Below, one piece after another: positions 43,519 to 52,192 of a DNA stretch of 64,000 nt; positions within the stretch are counted from its first letter, which is position 1; every line of letters starts with the position of its first letter. The notes under the pieces were generated by a model. The model was not told the DNA's origin, ran no database searches, and saw only the letters and a program-made list of their open reading frames with translations. Source of the stretch: Hyphomicrobiales bacterium (GTDB lineage Bacteria; Pseudomonadota; Alphaproteobacteria; Rhizobiales; Aestuariivirgaceae). The stretch is taken from assembly GCA_025359045.1 (NCBI GenBank), contig JANYHN010000021.1, positions 1-64,000 on the forward strand, written 5' to 3'. Made by a program: the position numbers and the translations under genes.

Positions 43519-45114
43519 TTATGCCTTCCACCAACGCTCATACATGTAACCGCCGTCGTGATCGAAGTCGGAGTTAAATGTATTGTGGCCAACGCCAGTG
43601 CTCAATGCGCCAACATAGTTGTTGTACATGAGAACAACTTGGCCGCCATCATCATGCACCAGCTGTTGAGCTTCGGCATATTGAGCAGCGCGCTTGGTTT
43701 CATCAGTTTCAGCACGTGCAGCAAGCAATAGCTCATTGAAACGTGGGTTCTTCCAATGCGTGTCGTTCCATGCTGCATCTGCAGCGAGCGATATGGAGAG
43801 GAACATATCTGCCACAGGGCGGCCGCCCCAATAGCACAAGCACCAATCCTTCTTGAGCCAAACGTTATTCCAATATGAATCGTTTGGTTCTTTAACAACA
43901 TTGATGTTGATGCCAGCCTTTTTGGCTTGTTCAGCCATAAGAAGGGCAGCGTCCACACCACCAGCGAATGCCGCATCCGAAGCAGACAGATCAACCGTCT
44001 TGCCTTCCATGCCAGCCTTTTTCCACAATGCAGCAGCCTTGTCTGGGTCATATGAATAGACCGGAGCAGGGTTCACAGCAAATTTCATAGCAGCCGAGAT
44101 TGGGTTGTCATTGCCTGGTGAACCATAACCAAACAAGATCTTGTCGACGAGCTCTTGGCGGTTAATGGCATATTTAATGGCCTGACGCACTTCAAGGCTG
44201 TCAAATGGCTTCCGGTCAACCATCATCGGCGCTGTGTAGTGTGCAAAGCCTGATACGTTATAAAGTTCAGTGTTTGGTGCACCCTTTAACATATCAATCG
44301 TCTTCAAGTCAGCCCGGTCAATGAAGTCCACTTCGCCAGCAAGATAAGCGTTGGTGCGTGCTGCAACGTCAACGATCGACAACATTTCGATTGAGTCGAA
44401 GTAAGTTGTACCAAAGAAGTTTTCGTTGCGTTCGCCCACCAGCTTGATACCGGGTTCAAAGCTCTTGAGCTTATAAGGGCCAGCGCCGATGCCAGCAGCA
44501 AAATCAATCTTGCCGTCTTTAGACGGATAGATTGAAAGATGGTAATCCGTGAGCAAGAACGGGAAGTCGGCATTGCCGCCTTTGAGTTCAAACACAACTG
44601 TGTCTGGGCCATCGGCCTTGATTGATGTCACAGAAGACAAGACCGACTTTGCTGGTGACTTTGAATCAGCACCAATATGATAGTTGATGGTGTTGACAAC
44701 ATCATCTGCAGTTAGTGAACGGCCATCATGGAATGTGACGCCCTTGCGGATTTTGAAAACCCACTTTTGCGCACCATTTGATGGCTCAAAGCTTTCGGCC
44801 ACATGTGGAACGGCTACGTTCTTGTCATTCACCTGCACCAATGGCGCACCCATAACAGATTTACCAAATGCAAATGTAAATCCGTTTGACCAAGTTGCTG
44901 GGTCAAGCGAGTCGGTGGTTTGGCCATGACCAATACCAGCCTTAAATGTGCCGCCTTTCTTGGCTTCTGCACGAGCAGCAGAAGTAAACATCATTTGTGA
45001 TGCAGCCAGCGTCATGCCGGATGCCATGGTGAAGGCCATAAAGTCGCGGCGGGACAATTTGCCCAGACCCACAGCTTTCTTGGCCATTGCAAGTTTCATT
45101 TCAAATTCGGTCAT
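43519..45114 (-). CDS. Peptide/nickel-type ABC transporter substrate-binding protein (Tat-exported)
   Basis: A 531-residue SBP_bac_5 family protein. The amino end has a twin-arginine signal, LSRRDFMAFTMASGM (about residues 20-34), with a cleavage site near ARAEA, so it is probably folded before export. The mature part has the family blocks DPATWSNG, WVFKIRKGVTFHDGRSLTADDVV and EVRQAIKYAINRQELVDKILFGYG. The ligand is unknown. An AGGAGAG ribosome site precedes the ATG. It is first in the leftward operon and is separated from the permeases by a terminator hairpin. Confidence 0.92.
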   Translation of the reverse strand: MTEFEMKLAMAKKAVGLGKLSRRDFMAFTMASGMTLAASQMMFTSAARAEAKKGGTFKAGIGHGQTTDSLDPATWSNGFTFAFGKSVMGAPLVQVNDKNVAVPHVAESFEPSNGAQKWVFKIRKGVTFHDGRSLTADDVVNTINYHIGADSKSPAKSVLSSVTSIKADGPDTVVFELKGGNADFPFLLTDYHLSIYPSKDGKIDFAAGIGAGPYKLKSFEPGIKLVGERNENFFGTTYFDSIEMLSIVDVAARTNAYLAGEVDFIDRADLKTIDMLKGAPNTELYNVSGFAHYTAPMMVDRKPFDSLEVRQAIKYAINRQELVDKILFGYGSPGNDNPISAAMKFAVNPAPVYSYDPDKAAALWKKAGMEGKTVDLSASDAAFAGGVDAALLMAEQAKKAGININVVKEPNDSYWNNVWLKKDWCLCYWGGRPVADMFLSISLAADAAWNDTHWKNPRFNELLLAARAETDETKRAAQYAEAQQLVHDDGGQVVLMYNNYVGALSTGVGHNTFNSDFDHDGGYMYERWWKA

Positions 45115-45448
45115 TGTTATCTCTCCTCGATAGACCTTGGTCGTTAAACTGATTTAGGGGGTTGAGTAAAATCAGAACCATGCTGGCGAACCCTGTGCCG
45201 CATATGTTTGTTTTATCTTGAGCCACCCGTTATTCTTGTTTTTGTATTCTTGTTTTTGTTTCAGCTTGCCCGTTAAAGCAAGATAGTATCCCATGGTCGC
45301 ACGGGTTTGCCAGCCCGTCAAATTCTATTTCCGTGATCAGGTGGTGAATTGAACTATCAAGTGTCGCTTTCGCTTACCCCATCGAAGCCCTTGAATCTTT
45401 TATTAAACCGCCGCAATGTTCAAAGAAAAACGAGTTGGAGCGTAAGTC
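45115..45448. other. Divergent gap between the ABC binding protein and the CFA-synthase-like gene
   Basis: About 330 bp with no gene. It contains a perfect 14-bp tandem repeat, TATTCTTGTTTTTG, at 45231-45244 and 45245-45258, and a small hairpin ACGGG/CCCGT at about 45299-45316. Promoters for both flanking genes should lie here, but no clear -35/-10 pair stands out. Confidence 0.5.
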
Positions 45449-46639
45449 ATGAGCGATGGCATACTTGGCAGGCTGATTATAGCGGCAGCAAAGCGGCTTT
45501 TGCCCTCGGAATTCAAGGGTACGCTGGAACTTACCTTGCCGTCAGGTCAAGTGATTTTGATTGGTGGACAAAACCCAGGTGAAAAAGCCGACTTGAAGTT
45601 GAAGAATTTCAAAGTCGTGTGGGCGGGCATGCGCCGCGCGCAATTAGGCTTTTTCGAGCGATACATGGCAGGTGACGTTGAAAGCCGTAACCCAACCGCT
45701 TTTTTCCGCTTTTACCTGCAAAACCGTTCGGGGATTAATGGGGCAGGCAGTGGAATTTTTAATGCCAGCTTCTTTGACAAACTCTGGCACAAAAAGCGCG
45801 ATAACAACAAAGATCGCTCGAAAGACAATATTGCAGCCCATTATGATCTGGGAAATGCCTTCTACAAGCTGTGGCTGGATGACACGATGACTTATTCATC
45901 GGCGATTTTCGATAGTAAGACGAACAGTTTGGAAGCAGCCCAACGCCAGAAATATGCCCATGTGCTGGATGCGGCCGAAGTTAAAAAAGGCTCTAAAGTT
46001 CTTGAGATTGGTTGCGGCTGGGGTGGCTTTGCCGAAGAAGCAGCCAAGCGCGGGGCGCAAGTGCACGGAATTACCCTTTCAAAAGAACAATTGGCATTTG
46101 CCAACCAACGTTTGGCGGATGCAAAGTTGGACAATAAAGCAAAAATGCATTTCGAAGATTACCGCGACACAAAAGGCACGTTTGACGCCATTGCGTCGAT
46201 TGAAATGATTGAAGCCGTGGGGGAACCCCATTGGCCAACCTACTTCAAAACCCTTTTCAATCGCTTGAAGCCAGGTGGAGCTGCAGCGATCCAAGGCATC
46301 ACGATTTTGGAAAGCAATTATGAATCCTACCGCAGCGGCGTGGATTTCATCCAGCGATATGTGTTCCCGGGCGGCATGTTGCTAACCAAAGATATTATGC
46401 GCGAACAATCTGCAAAGGCAGGCCTTTTGCTCGAAAAAATCGAATGCTTTGGACTAAGCTATGCTGAAACCTTGCGCCAATGGCGTGTGCGCTTTGAAGC
46501 GGCTTGGCCTAAAATCATGCCGCTCGGTTTTGATGAGCGTTTCCGTAAATTATGGACGCTCTATCTGTGCTATTGCGAAGCTGGCTTTGCTGAGGGGCTA
46601 ATCGATGTTGGAATCTATAAGATCAGGAAGCCCGCTTAA
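45449..46639 (+). CDS. cfa: Cyclopropane-fatty-acyl-phospholipid synthase family methyltransferase
   Basis: A 396-residue enzyme that probably adds a methylene group from S-adenosylmethionine across double bonds of membrane lipid acyl chains. The amino domain (about 1-110) includes FERYMAGDVES. The methyltransferase fold has AAHYDLGNAFYKLWLDDTMTYSSAIF, the SAM loop VLEIGCGWGGFAEEAA, and FDAIASIEMIEAVGEPHWPTYF with the active-site Glu. FIQRYVFPGGML follows. Related enzymes can instead methylate acyl chains, so the product is not certain. The last 17 bp overlap the convergent ABC exporter gene. Confidence 0.88.
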   Translation: MSDGILGRLIIAAAKRLLPSEFKGTLELTLPSGQVILIGGQNPGEKADLKLKNFKVVWAGMRRAQLGFFERYMAGDVESRNPTAFFRFYLQNRSGINGAGSGIFNASFFDKLWHKKRDNNKDRSKDNIAAHYDLGNAFYKLWLDDTMTYSSAIFDSKTNSLEAAQRQKYAHVLDAAEVKKGSKVLEIGCGWGGFAEEAAKRGAQVHGITLSKEQLAFANQRLADAKLDNKAKMHFEDYRDTKGTFDAIASIEMIEAVGEPHWPTYFKTLFNRLKPGGAAAIQGITILESNYESYRSGVDFIQRYVFPGGMLLTKDIMREQSAKAGLLLEKIECFGLSYAETLRQWRVRFEAAWPKIMPLGFDERFRKLWTLYLCYCEAGFAEGLIDVGIYKIRKPA

Positions 46640-48332
46640 GCTTCGCCACCTTCTCGACTTTGCCTGCTGAAACATTATAGATTCGATCAGCAATTAATTT
46701 CCAAGCTGGCTTGTGCGTAATTGCAACAATCGTAAACTGGCCAGACAGTAATTTGATATTTTCACAAATCTCAGCTTCACTAGCATCATCCAGCGCGCTT
46801 GTTACTTCATCAAGCAACAGCAGTTTTGGCTTTAACACTAAAGCTCTGGCCAAAGATAAACGTTGCCGCTGACCACCCGAAAGTTTTGCACCCATTGTTC
46901 CGACATCACTATTGATGCCGTCTGGCAGAGCCTGCACAAATGACAAAGCCCCGGCAAGCCGCAACGCCTCCAAGATTGCCGCATCACTAACAGCTGTCTC
47001 TCCAAGTCTAATGTTGTCAGCAATCGAGCCACGTAACAATGTCAACTCTTGCGGCACGTAACCAATTTTTGATCGCCACGCAGAAAGCTTCACATCGCAC
47101 ATATCCACACCATCAATTAGCAGCCGACCCTTTTGCGGAAGATAAAAGCCGATGATCAAATCAACCAACGTCGTCTTGCCAGCACCTGACGGCCCGATAA
47201 GGACGGTAATTTTATTGGCTACACATTCGAGCTTAACATGCGATAAAACTGCTTTTTTGCCATAAGCAAAACTCACGTCTTCAAATGTGATCGCGTCATT
47301 GAGGGAAGGTTCGATGGTTCCTTCATCCACTTCAGCTTCTGCCTCAGCGCGTTTTGCAGTATCCATAACGCCATAATAGGATTGCGTCGTTACCGTTGAG
47401 GTTTGCAGGTTCAGTTGCATGCGTTTGACCAGATCAACGACCTGATAAAAAATAATGCCAACAGCCAGCATTTCAGAAAGCGGCGTGCGCAACACCACTA
47501 CACTCACATAGACGCCAACCAACAGCATCAGTGCGCCCAAGATATCTTGACCATGAAAAACACCGTGTTGGCTCACCATAACGCGGATCAAGGCATGACG
47601 GAGATTCAGGATGTTGCCCGCGAATTTTTCGATGAAGTGATTTTGCCGCGCCATCGATTTCAGGGGCTTCATGTTGCCCATCACGTCTTGCACACCCGAA
47701 GTGAGTTCCTTTGAAACATCAAACTGTTGCTTGCCGCTTTCCCGCGCCAACTTCAAAATGAAATTAAGTGGAAAGGCTAATGCTACAATTGCAACAATTG
47801 AAACCATAACAAGCTTGAATGAAATGACTGAGGCTGCGATTAATAATCCCAGACCTGAAATCGAATTCGTGACAAGATAAGCAATTGAAAGAAATGCCTC
47901 ACCAGCCGCATTGGCTTGCGTGGCAACCATGGCTGAAACTTCACCCGGGCGGTGATTGACGAAATAAGACCAGCGAGCATTTGTGGTGGCGTCAAGCAAA
48001 CGCATTCTGAGTTTCGTCGTAACATCTGCACCTGAAATGGCCACATACCGCATCGCCAAAAAAGCAATGACCGACTTTGAAATAAGTGCGGCGCCAAGCA
48101 GAAAAAGCAAATTGGTAAAGTTATAGTCAACGCCAAATGCGCCAAAAGCACTTTTGAGAATTTGTGTGACTGTCGAGTTAGCACCGCCATCGCCTGCATT
48201 TGCTTGCGAAACCAAAGGCACAATGGCACCCATGCCAAGCATTTCGCAAACGCTAGCCAATAACATCGACAACACAACTGAAATAGGTCTGCCGCCCGGC
48301 GCGTTCCAAAATATATATAGCATTTTTTTCAA
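46623..48332 (-). CDS. ABC exporter, fused membrane and ATPase domains
   Basis: A 569-residue half-transporter of the MsbA/PglK exporter type. Six hydrophobic segments lie in about residues 15-300, with an ATPase domain after about 345. Walker A is IGPSGAGKTTLVDL, signature LSGGQRQRLSLARAL, Walker B LLLLDEVTSALD and the H-loop ITHKP. It overlaps the DUF6492 gene by 4 bp and is third in an operon after two glycosyltransferase-type genes. A flippase or exporter for a lipid-linked glycan is the simplest idea. A peptide or lipid substrate is possible. Confidence 0.85.
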   Translation of the reverse strand: MKKMLYIFWNAPGGRPISVVLSMLLASVCEMLGMGAIVPLVSQANAGDGGANSTVTQILKSAFGAFGVDYNFTNLLFLLGAALISKSVIAFLAMRYVAISGADVTTKLRMRLLDATTNARWSYFVNHRPGEVSAMVATQANAAGEAFLSIAYLVTNSISGLGLLIAASVISFKLVMVSIVAIVALAFPLNFILKLARESGKQQFDVSKELTSGVQDVMGNMKPLKSMARQNHFIEKFAGNILNLRHALIRVMVSQHGVFHGQDILGALMLLVGVYVSVVVLRTPLSEMLAVGIIFYQVVDLVKRMQLNLQTSTVTTQSYYGVMDTAKRAEAEAEVDEGTIEPSLNDAITFEDVSFAYGKKAVLSHVKLECVANKITVLIGPSGAGKTTLVDLIIGFYLPQKGRLLIDGVDMCDVKLSAWRSKIGYVPQELTLLRGSIADNIRLGETAVSDAAILEALRLAGALSFVQALPDGINSDVGTMGAKLSGGQRQRLSLARALVLKPKLLLLDEVTSALDDASEAEICENIKLLSGQFTIVAITHKPAWKLIADRIYNVSAGKVEKVAKLKRAS

Positions 48333-49258
48333 GCGAGTTTACCCTCGCGCTGAATGGCATTCTCTAATTGCTTCTCAAGCCGCTCCACCGCAACACCTGC
48401 AAAAGATTGGATACCGAGTGCGACAATCGTAACTCCGAGGTCAGAACAAAATGCGTCAAGTGCCGCATCATCCATCGCGCCACGATGCCAGACTGTTTTG
48501 CACAGTGTATTATGCTCAAGTTTCAGATGCGAGCGGTTTTTCAAAACATGATCAATGAACAAGCCGTAGATTGAGTATTCAGACAGAAAAATCTCACGAC
48601 CTAAGGTGACTCGCCAATCGCGGCCTGAAACTTGCGAGATATGCGTGCACATCGCCCGAACAGTTGGGCTATGCCAGACGACGAGATTATCGACATAAGT
48701 TGGACTGGGAAAAGGATTTTCCTTAACGCCCAAAAGCCGCGCTGAAACTGTGGTGTATTTAGGATTGGGGATCACCTTTTCTTCATATCGATCTGCGGTG
48801 CTGAAATAGCGATATCGCCCATCTTTGCACAAATTCGAAATGTCAAATGGCCTGACAAAAAAAACATCAGAATCGCAATAGAGCAATCCTTGCTGTTGAA
48901 GCTGGAAAGCCATTTCAATTTTGATCAACTGCTGTACATGCCACCCCGCCATAAACCTTGTACCCCATGAAAACCAAAGGCTGCGATTATTAATAATGGG
49001 GATGCGGGTGAGATGATGAAACGAGGAGGGAAGCAGTGCTTCCATTTCCAAAATAGTCCGGCGCGGCCCTGCCAATCTTTTAAACAGTTCAAGGTCGACT
49101 GTTTCAACAATGATGTAATGGTGCCACGCGCCGGTGACAAATGCATCCATGCTACGGCACAGCAAACCGCAGCGTTCAAAATCACCCCGGTAACTGGGCG
49201 TAATAACCGCCCAATTATTGTTATCTAGATTGATACCCAAGTGACGAGCCTCGTTCAA
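48329..49258 (-). CDS. DUF6492 family glycosyltransferase-like protein
   Basis: A 309-residue soluble protein. It begins with WAVITPSYRGDFERCGLLCRS, like a GT-A fold nucleotide-binding start, and has a metal-type acidic motif GLLYCDSDVFFVRPFD near residues 125-140. Further blocks are WHSPTVRAMC and EYSIYGLFIDHVL, which match my recollection of DUF6492. The family has no assigned reaction. Translation is coupled on both sides by 4-bp overlaps with a GT2 gene and an ABC exporter, so it probably acts on the same product. Confidence 0.75.
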   Translation of the reverse strand: MNEARHLGINLDNNNWAVITPSYRGDFERCGLLCRSMDAFVTGAWHHYIIVETVDLELFKRLAGPRRTILEMEALLPSSFHHLTRIPIINNRSLWFSWGTRFMAGWHVQQLIKIEMAFQLQQQGLLYCDSDVFFVRPFDISNLCKDGRYRYFSTADRYEEKVIPNPKYTTVSARLLGVKENPFPSPTYVDNLVVWHSPTVRAMCTHISQVSGRDWRVTLGREIFLSEYSIYGLFIDHVLKNRSHLKLEHNTLCKTVWHRGAMDDAALDAFCSDLGVTIVALGIQSFAGVAVERLEKQLENAIQREGKLA

Positions 49259-50760
49259 GCAATCGCTTGTGCGCGATTATGCGCAGCTGTCGTAATCACT
49301 TCTTCCAAAGTGAAATAAACCACCATCACATATCCTGCTGCGAAATAACCATAGACTGACAACAACAAAAAATGCCCAAACCACAAACTGTGAAGTGCTA
49401 ATCCAACAAACAAGAACATTGATAAAAGTTCAAGAACAAAGCCAAATGTTAAAAACTTCAAAGTGTAGGCGCGGTTCGTCGTCAACTTATGATCATCAGC
49501 TAAAATATTCAGCTTTGGCGTACGCACAAACGCTGTCTTATAACCAAGCAATCCCTGCATCACGGCAATGGCATTGTGCAAGCTTAGGCCGCTGGTCAAA
49601 AACATAAACATAAACGCGCCATAAATCGCATGAATGAAATTGCTGTCACGATGTTTGAAATGTCCGTGAGTCTGTGCTGTGGCATAAGCAAACACCAGGC
49701 TGATGGTGCCTACCAAAAGCATGATGCCAATTGGCATGAAGGCAGCTTCAGCGCCTTGACCCATCAAGAATGGAAATGCTGCAATCAGAAAACTGAAAAC
49801 GCACACACTTGGAAATATCCAACTGTTTAACATATGAAACGAGCCAACAACTTTGCGCGACAATGGCTCATTAGAAGACCAAAGTAGGGGCAGTATTTTG
49901 CGGCCCACTTCAGCAGCACCCTTGGTCCAGCGGAACTGTTGTGAACGAATAGCGCTCATCTCAACGGGCAATTCCGACGGTGTTGAGATGCTTTCAACAA
50001 ACAGAAATTTCCAACCCATCAATTGCGAACGGAAGCTCAAATCCAAATCTTCGGTCAAGCAATCGCTGCTCCAACCACCAGCCTCATCAATGGTCTTGCG
50101 CCGCCACATGCCCGCTGTCCCGTTGAAATTAATAAAGCTATCGCTGGCTTGCCGTCCGCCTTGTTCCATCGAGAAATGCGCATCAATACCAAACGATAGA
50201 ATTTTGGTCAGCGTCGAATAATTTGCATTTAAATGATCCCAACGCGTTTGCACCATGCCGACTTTCGGATCACTGAAATAAACAATAATGCGCTTAATGA
50301 AATCAGGCTGCGGGATAAAATCGGCATCAAAAATTGCGATGAACTCGCTATTATCTAAAGCTAAACCCGCTTGCAAAGCACCGGCTTTAAATCCACCGCG
50401 GTCTTTGCGTCTGATATGTTGAATGTTCACACCCGTTTTAACCAACTCTGCAATCACGCGTGCAGCAATGTCGGTAGTTTCGTCAGTGGAATCGTCGAGG
50501 AGTTGAATGGTTAACTTGTCATTTGGATAATCTTGCAGAGCTACAGCGCGCAGCAAGCGTTCCACAACATAGCGCTCATTATAGATTGGCAACTGCATTA
50601 AAACTTTCGGCAATGCACCAGACCAAACAGCATGTGGCTTGGCAACCAGGCTCTGATCTTTGCTACGCTGATAATTGATAGCGAGCCAAGCTTGTGACAG
50701 CCCAAACAACACAATGCCAAGCGCCATCGCTCCAGTAATAACTTCGAGTAAACCGATCAT
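49255..50760 (-). CDS. GT2 processive-type glycosyltransferase (cellulose-synthase/CslA-like)
   Basis: A 501-residue membrane glycosyltransferase. One membrane segment near the start precedes a GT-A domain: LMQLPIYNERYVVERLL, LDDSTDETTD, AIFDADFIPQPDF (DxD), FNGTAGMWRRKTI and TEDLDLSFR, then QQFRWTKGAAE (QxxRW). About five membrane segments follow. This is the layout of cellulose synthase, glucomannan synthase and similar processive enzymes that make and extrude beta-linked chains. It lacks a PilZ domain and BcsB-like neighbours, so cellulose is unlikely. GGAAG lies 7 bp before the ATG at 50760, favoured over 50820. It is first in the GT2-DUF6492-ABC operon. Confidence 0.88.
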   Translation of the reverse strand: MIGLLEVITGAMALGIVLFGLSQAWLAINYQRSKDQSLVAKPHAVWSGALPKVLMQLPIYNERYVVERLLRAVALQDYPNDKLTIQLLDDSTDETTDIAARVIAELVKTGVNIQHIRRKDRGGFKAGALQAGLALDNSEFIAIFDADFIPQPDFIKRIIVYFSDPKVGMVQTRWDHLNANYSTLTKILSFGIDAHFSMEQGGRQASDSFINFNGTAGMWRRKTIDEAGGWSSDCLTEDLDLSFRSQLMGWKFLFVESISTPSELPVEMSAIRSQQFRWTKGAAEVGRKILPLLWSSNEPLSRKVVGSFHMLNSWIFPSVCVFSFLIAAFPFLMGQGAEAAFMPIGIMLLVGTISLVFAYATAQTHGHFKHRDSNFIHAIYGAFMFMFLTSGLSLHNAIAVMQGLLGYKTAFVRTPKLNILADDHKLTTNRAYTLKFLTFGFVLELLSMFLFVGLALHSLWFGHFLLLSVYGYFAAGYVMVVYFTLEEVITTAAHNRAQAIA

Positions 50761-50895
50761 TAGACTTCCAAAAAAATGCCTCCGACACCCAGCCCAAATC
50801 GGTTGGAGGTCAGTGGCCAATGTCTGTGGGCTTTAAGCATCCCCACACGGGCTTTACAATATGGTTATAAACGCCGAAATATCCTGTAATCAAAT

Positions 50896-52077
50896 GTGAG
50901 AATACCAATGCAAGCGCGGCAAGTTCACGGTTTAGGCTTTTTTATGCTGGCCAGTAAATATGTTTTCAGAAATAGCTTTGGCCCTATGCGCAATACATTT
51001 CTCTATGTCGTGTTGTTGCTTGAATCCGTGAAGCTTAAACTTGTGTGGAACATTGCAATCCACCAGCCCGATCCATTTTATGCCATCGCAAAGTATCTCC
51101 TGCAATGGCTTCCACTTTATTCAGGTCTGGCGTTGCAAGTGGCTTTGGCTGTGGGTGTTATGTTAGGTATGTCAAAGCTCAGCCGCTCGCGTGAGTTGGA
51201 TGCTATGCAGGCGCTAGGGTTCAGTATGATGCAATTGATGGCACCGATATTGGCTCTGACGCTGTTAATCAGTTCGATTTGTTTTGGTATTTTCGGCTGG
51301 CTGCAACCCTTGGCTTTGCATGATTCAACGGCATTTCTGCATGAAGTACAAGCCACCGCGAGCTTGGTAACAGATGGCAAAAACCTGTTTCGCACAGAAG
51401 GCAATAAGACAATTTTGGTTGACAACATTGCGCGCGACGGCAGATCTTTTTCAAAAGTCTTCATGTATGAAACCTACCCTGACGGTCACAGCGTGACGAC
51501 TGCGGGTTCGGCCGGTCAATTAATAGGTGTTGGGACAATCTCGGAACAATCATACATCGTCAAAGGCCTCGACGTTGTCGAATTGAAAGGTGATGGTGCA
51601 GCTCCGCTTGCAACCAGCAAAGCCACAACCACAGCTTCGCGCCTCGCCAATGTACAAGGGCCAATCAAAGTCATCGAAGAGAAAGTATATGGCGCACGTG
51701 GTAACAGCGAATATGAGTGGACATTGAGTGAGTTGCTCACCAATGGTGCGAACCTGCCGTTTAAAGTTGAGCCAAGAAGGATCAGCGCCGAGTTCAACTA
51801 TCGCTTGACCCAACTCGGTTTCATTTGGCTTTTGCCCTTCATCGCTGTTGCCACCATTATAGAACCGCGCCGCAATCCTGGCCCATTTCGATTTTTTATA
51901 GGTCTTTTTATTGTGTTGGGTTTCAACCAATATCTGAGCATAGGTACAAATATTTCGAGAGAGAGCAACTGGCCACCGAGTTTAACGGTGTGGTTGCCGC
52001 TGGCCATTATGGCCGTGTTGGTGTTATGGCGGTTTTGGAAGGTGAGCTATCAACCAGCATTTAAAACGTCGCGGTGA
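50896..52077 (+). CDS. LptF/LptG family permease (solitary)
   Basis: A protein of up to 393 residues with the LptF/LptG layout. Three membrane segments occur in the first part (about 35-130), including VALAVGVMLGMSKLSRSRELDAMQALGFS, the typical coupling region. A periplasmic beta-jellyroll-like domain (about 145-285) follows, then three segments (about 305-385). LptF and LptG normally come as a pair with LptB/LptC to extract lipopolysaccharide. Here only one is present. It is divergent from a glycosyltransferase/ABC exporter operon with a 135-bp gap. The start is uncertain (GTG 50896 or ATG 50908). It may be a paralogue with another lipid-linked substrate. Confidence 0.8.
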   Translation: MRIPMQARQVHGLGFFMLASKYVFRNSFGPMRNTFLYVVLLLESVKLKLVWNIAIHQPDPFYAIAKYLLQWLPLYSGLALQVALAVGVMLGMSKLSRSRELDAMQALGFSMMQLMAPILALTLLISSICFGIFGWLQPLALHDSTAFLHEVQATASLVTDGKNLFRTEGNKTILVDNIARDGRSFSKVFMYETYPDGHSVTTAGSAGQLIGVGTISEQSYIVKGLDVVELKGDGAAPLATSKATTTASRLANVQGPIKVIEEKVYGARGNSEYEWTLSELLTNGANLPFKVEPRRISAEFNYRLTQLGFIWLLPFIAVATIIEPRRNPGPFRFFIGLFIVLGFNQYLSIGTNISRESNWPPSLTVWLPLAIMAVLVLWRFWKVSYQPAFKTSR

Positions 52078-52085
52078 TGTTTCGC

Positions 52086-52159
52086 TGGAGCGGGCGATGG
52101 GAATCGAACCCACGTAACTTGCTTGGGAAGCAAGTGTTCTACCATTGAACTACGCCCGC
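52086..52159 (-). tRNA. tRNA-Gly (anticodon CCC)
   Basis: Leftward cloverleaf: acceptor GCGGGCG/CGCCCGC, D-arm TAGTTCAATGGTAGAAC, anticodon stem-loop CTTGC-TTCCCAA-GCAAG (anticodon CCC) and T-arm with GGGTTCGATTCCC. CCA is encoded (52086-52088). It reads GGG codons and lies between the LptF/G-like gene and dcd. Confidence 0.95.
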
Positions 52160-52192
52160 ATAACTTCCATCATAAACTTGTCGTCGTTCAAT

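Noticed and set aside
49255-50760. Cellulose synthase BcsA
   Set aside because: It has no PilZ domain and no bcsB, bcsC or bcsZ neighbours; only the GT2 catalytic core is shared.
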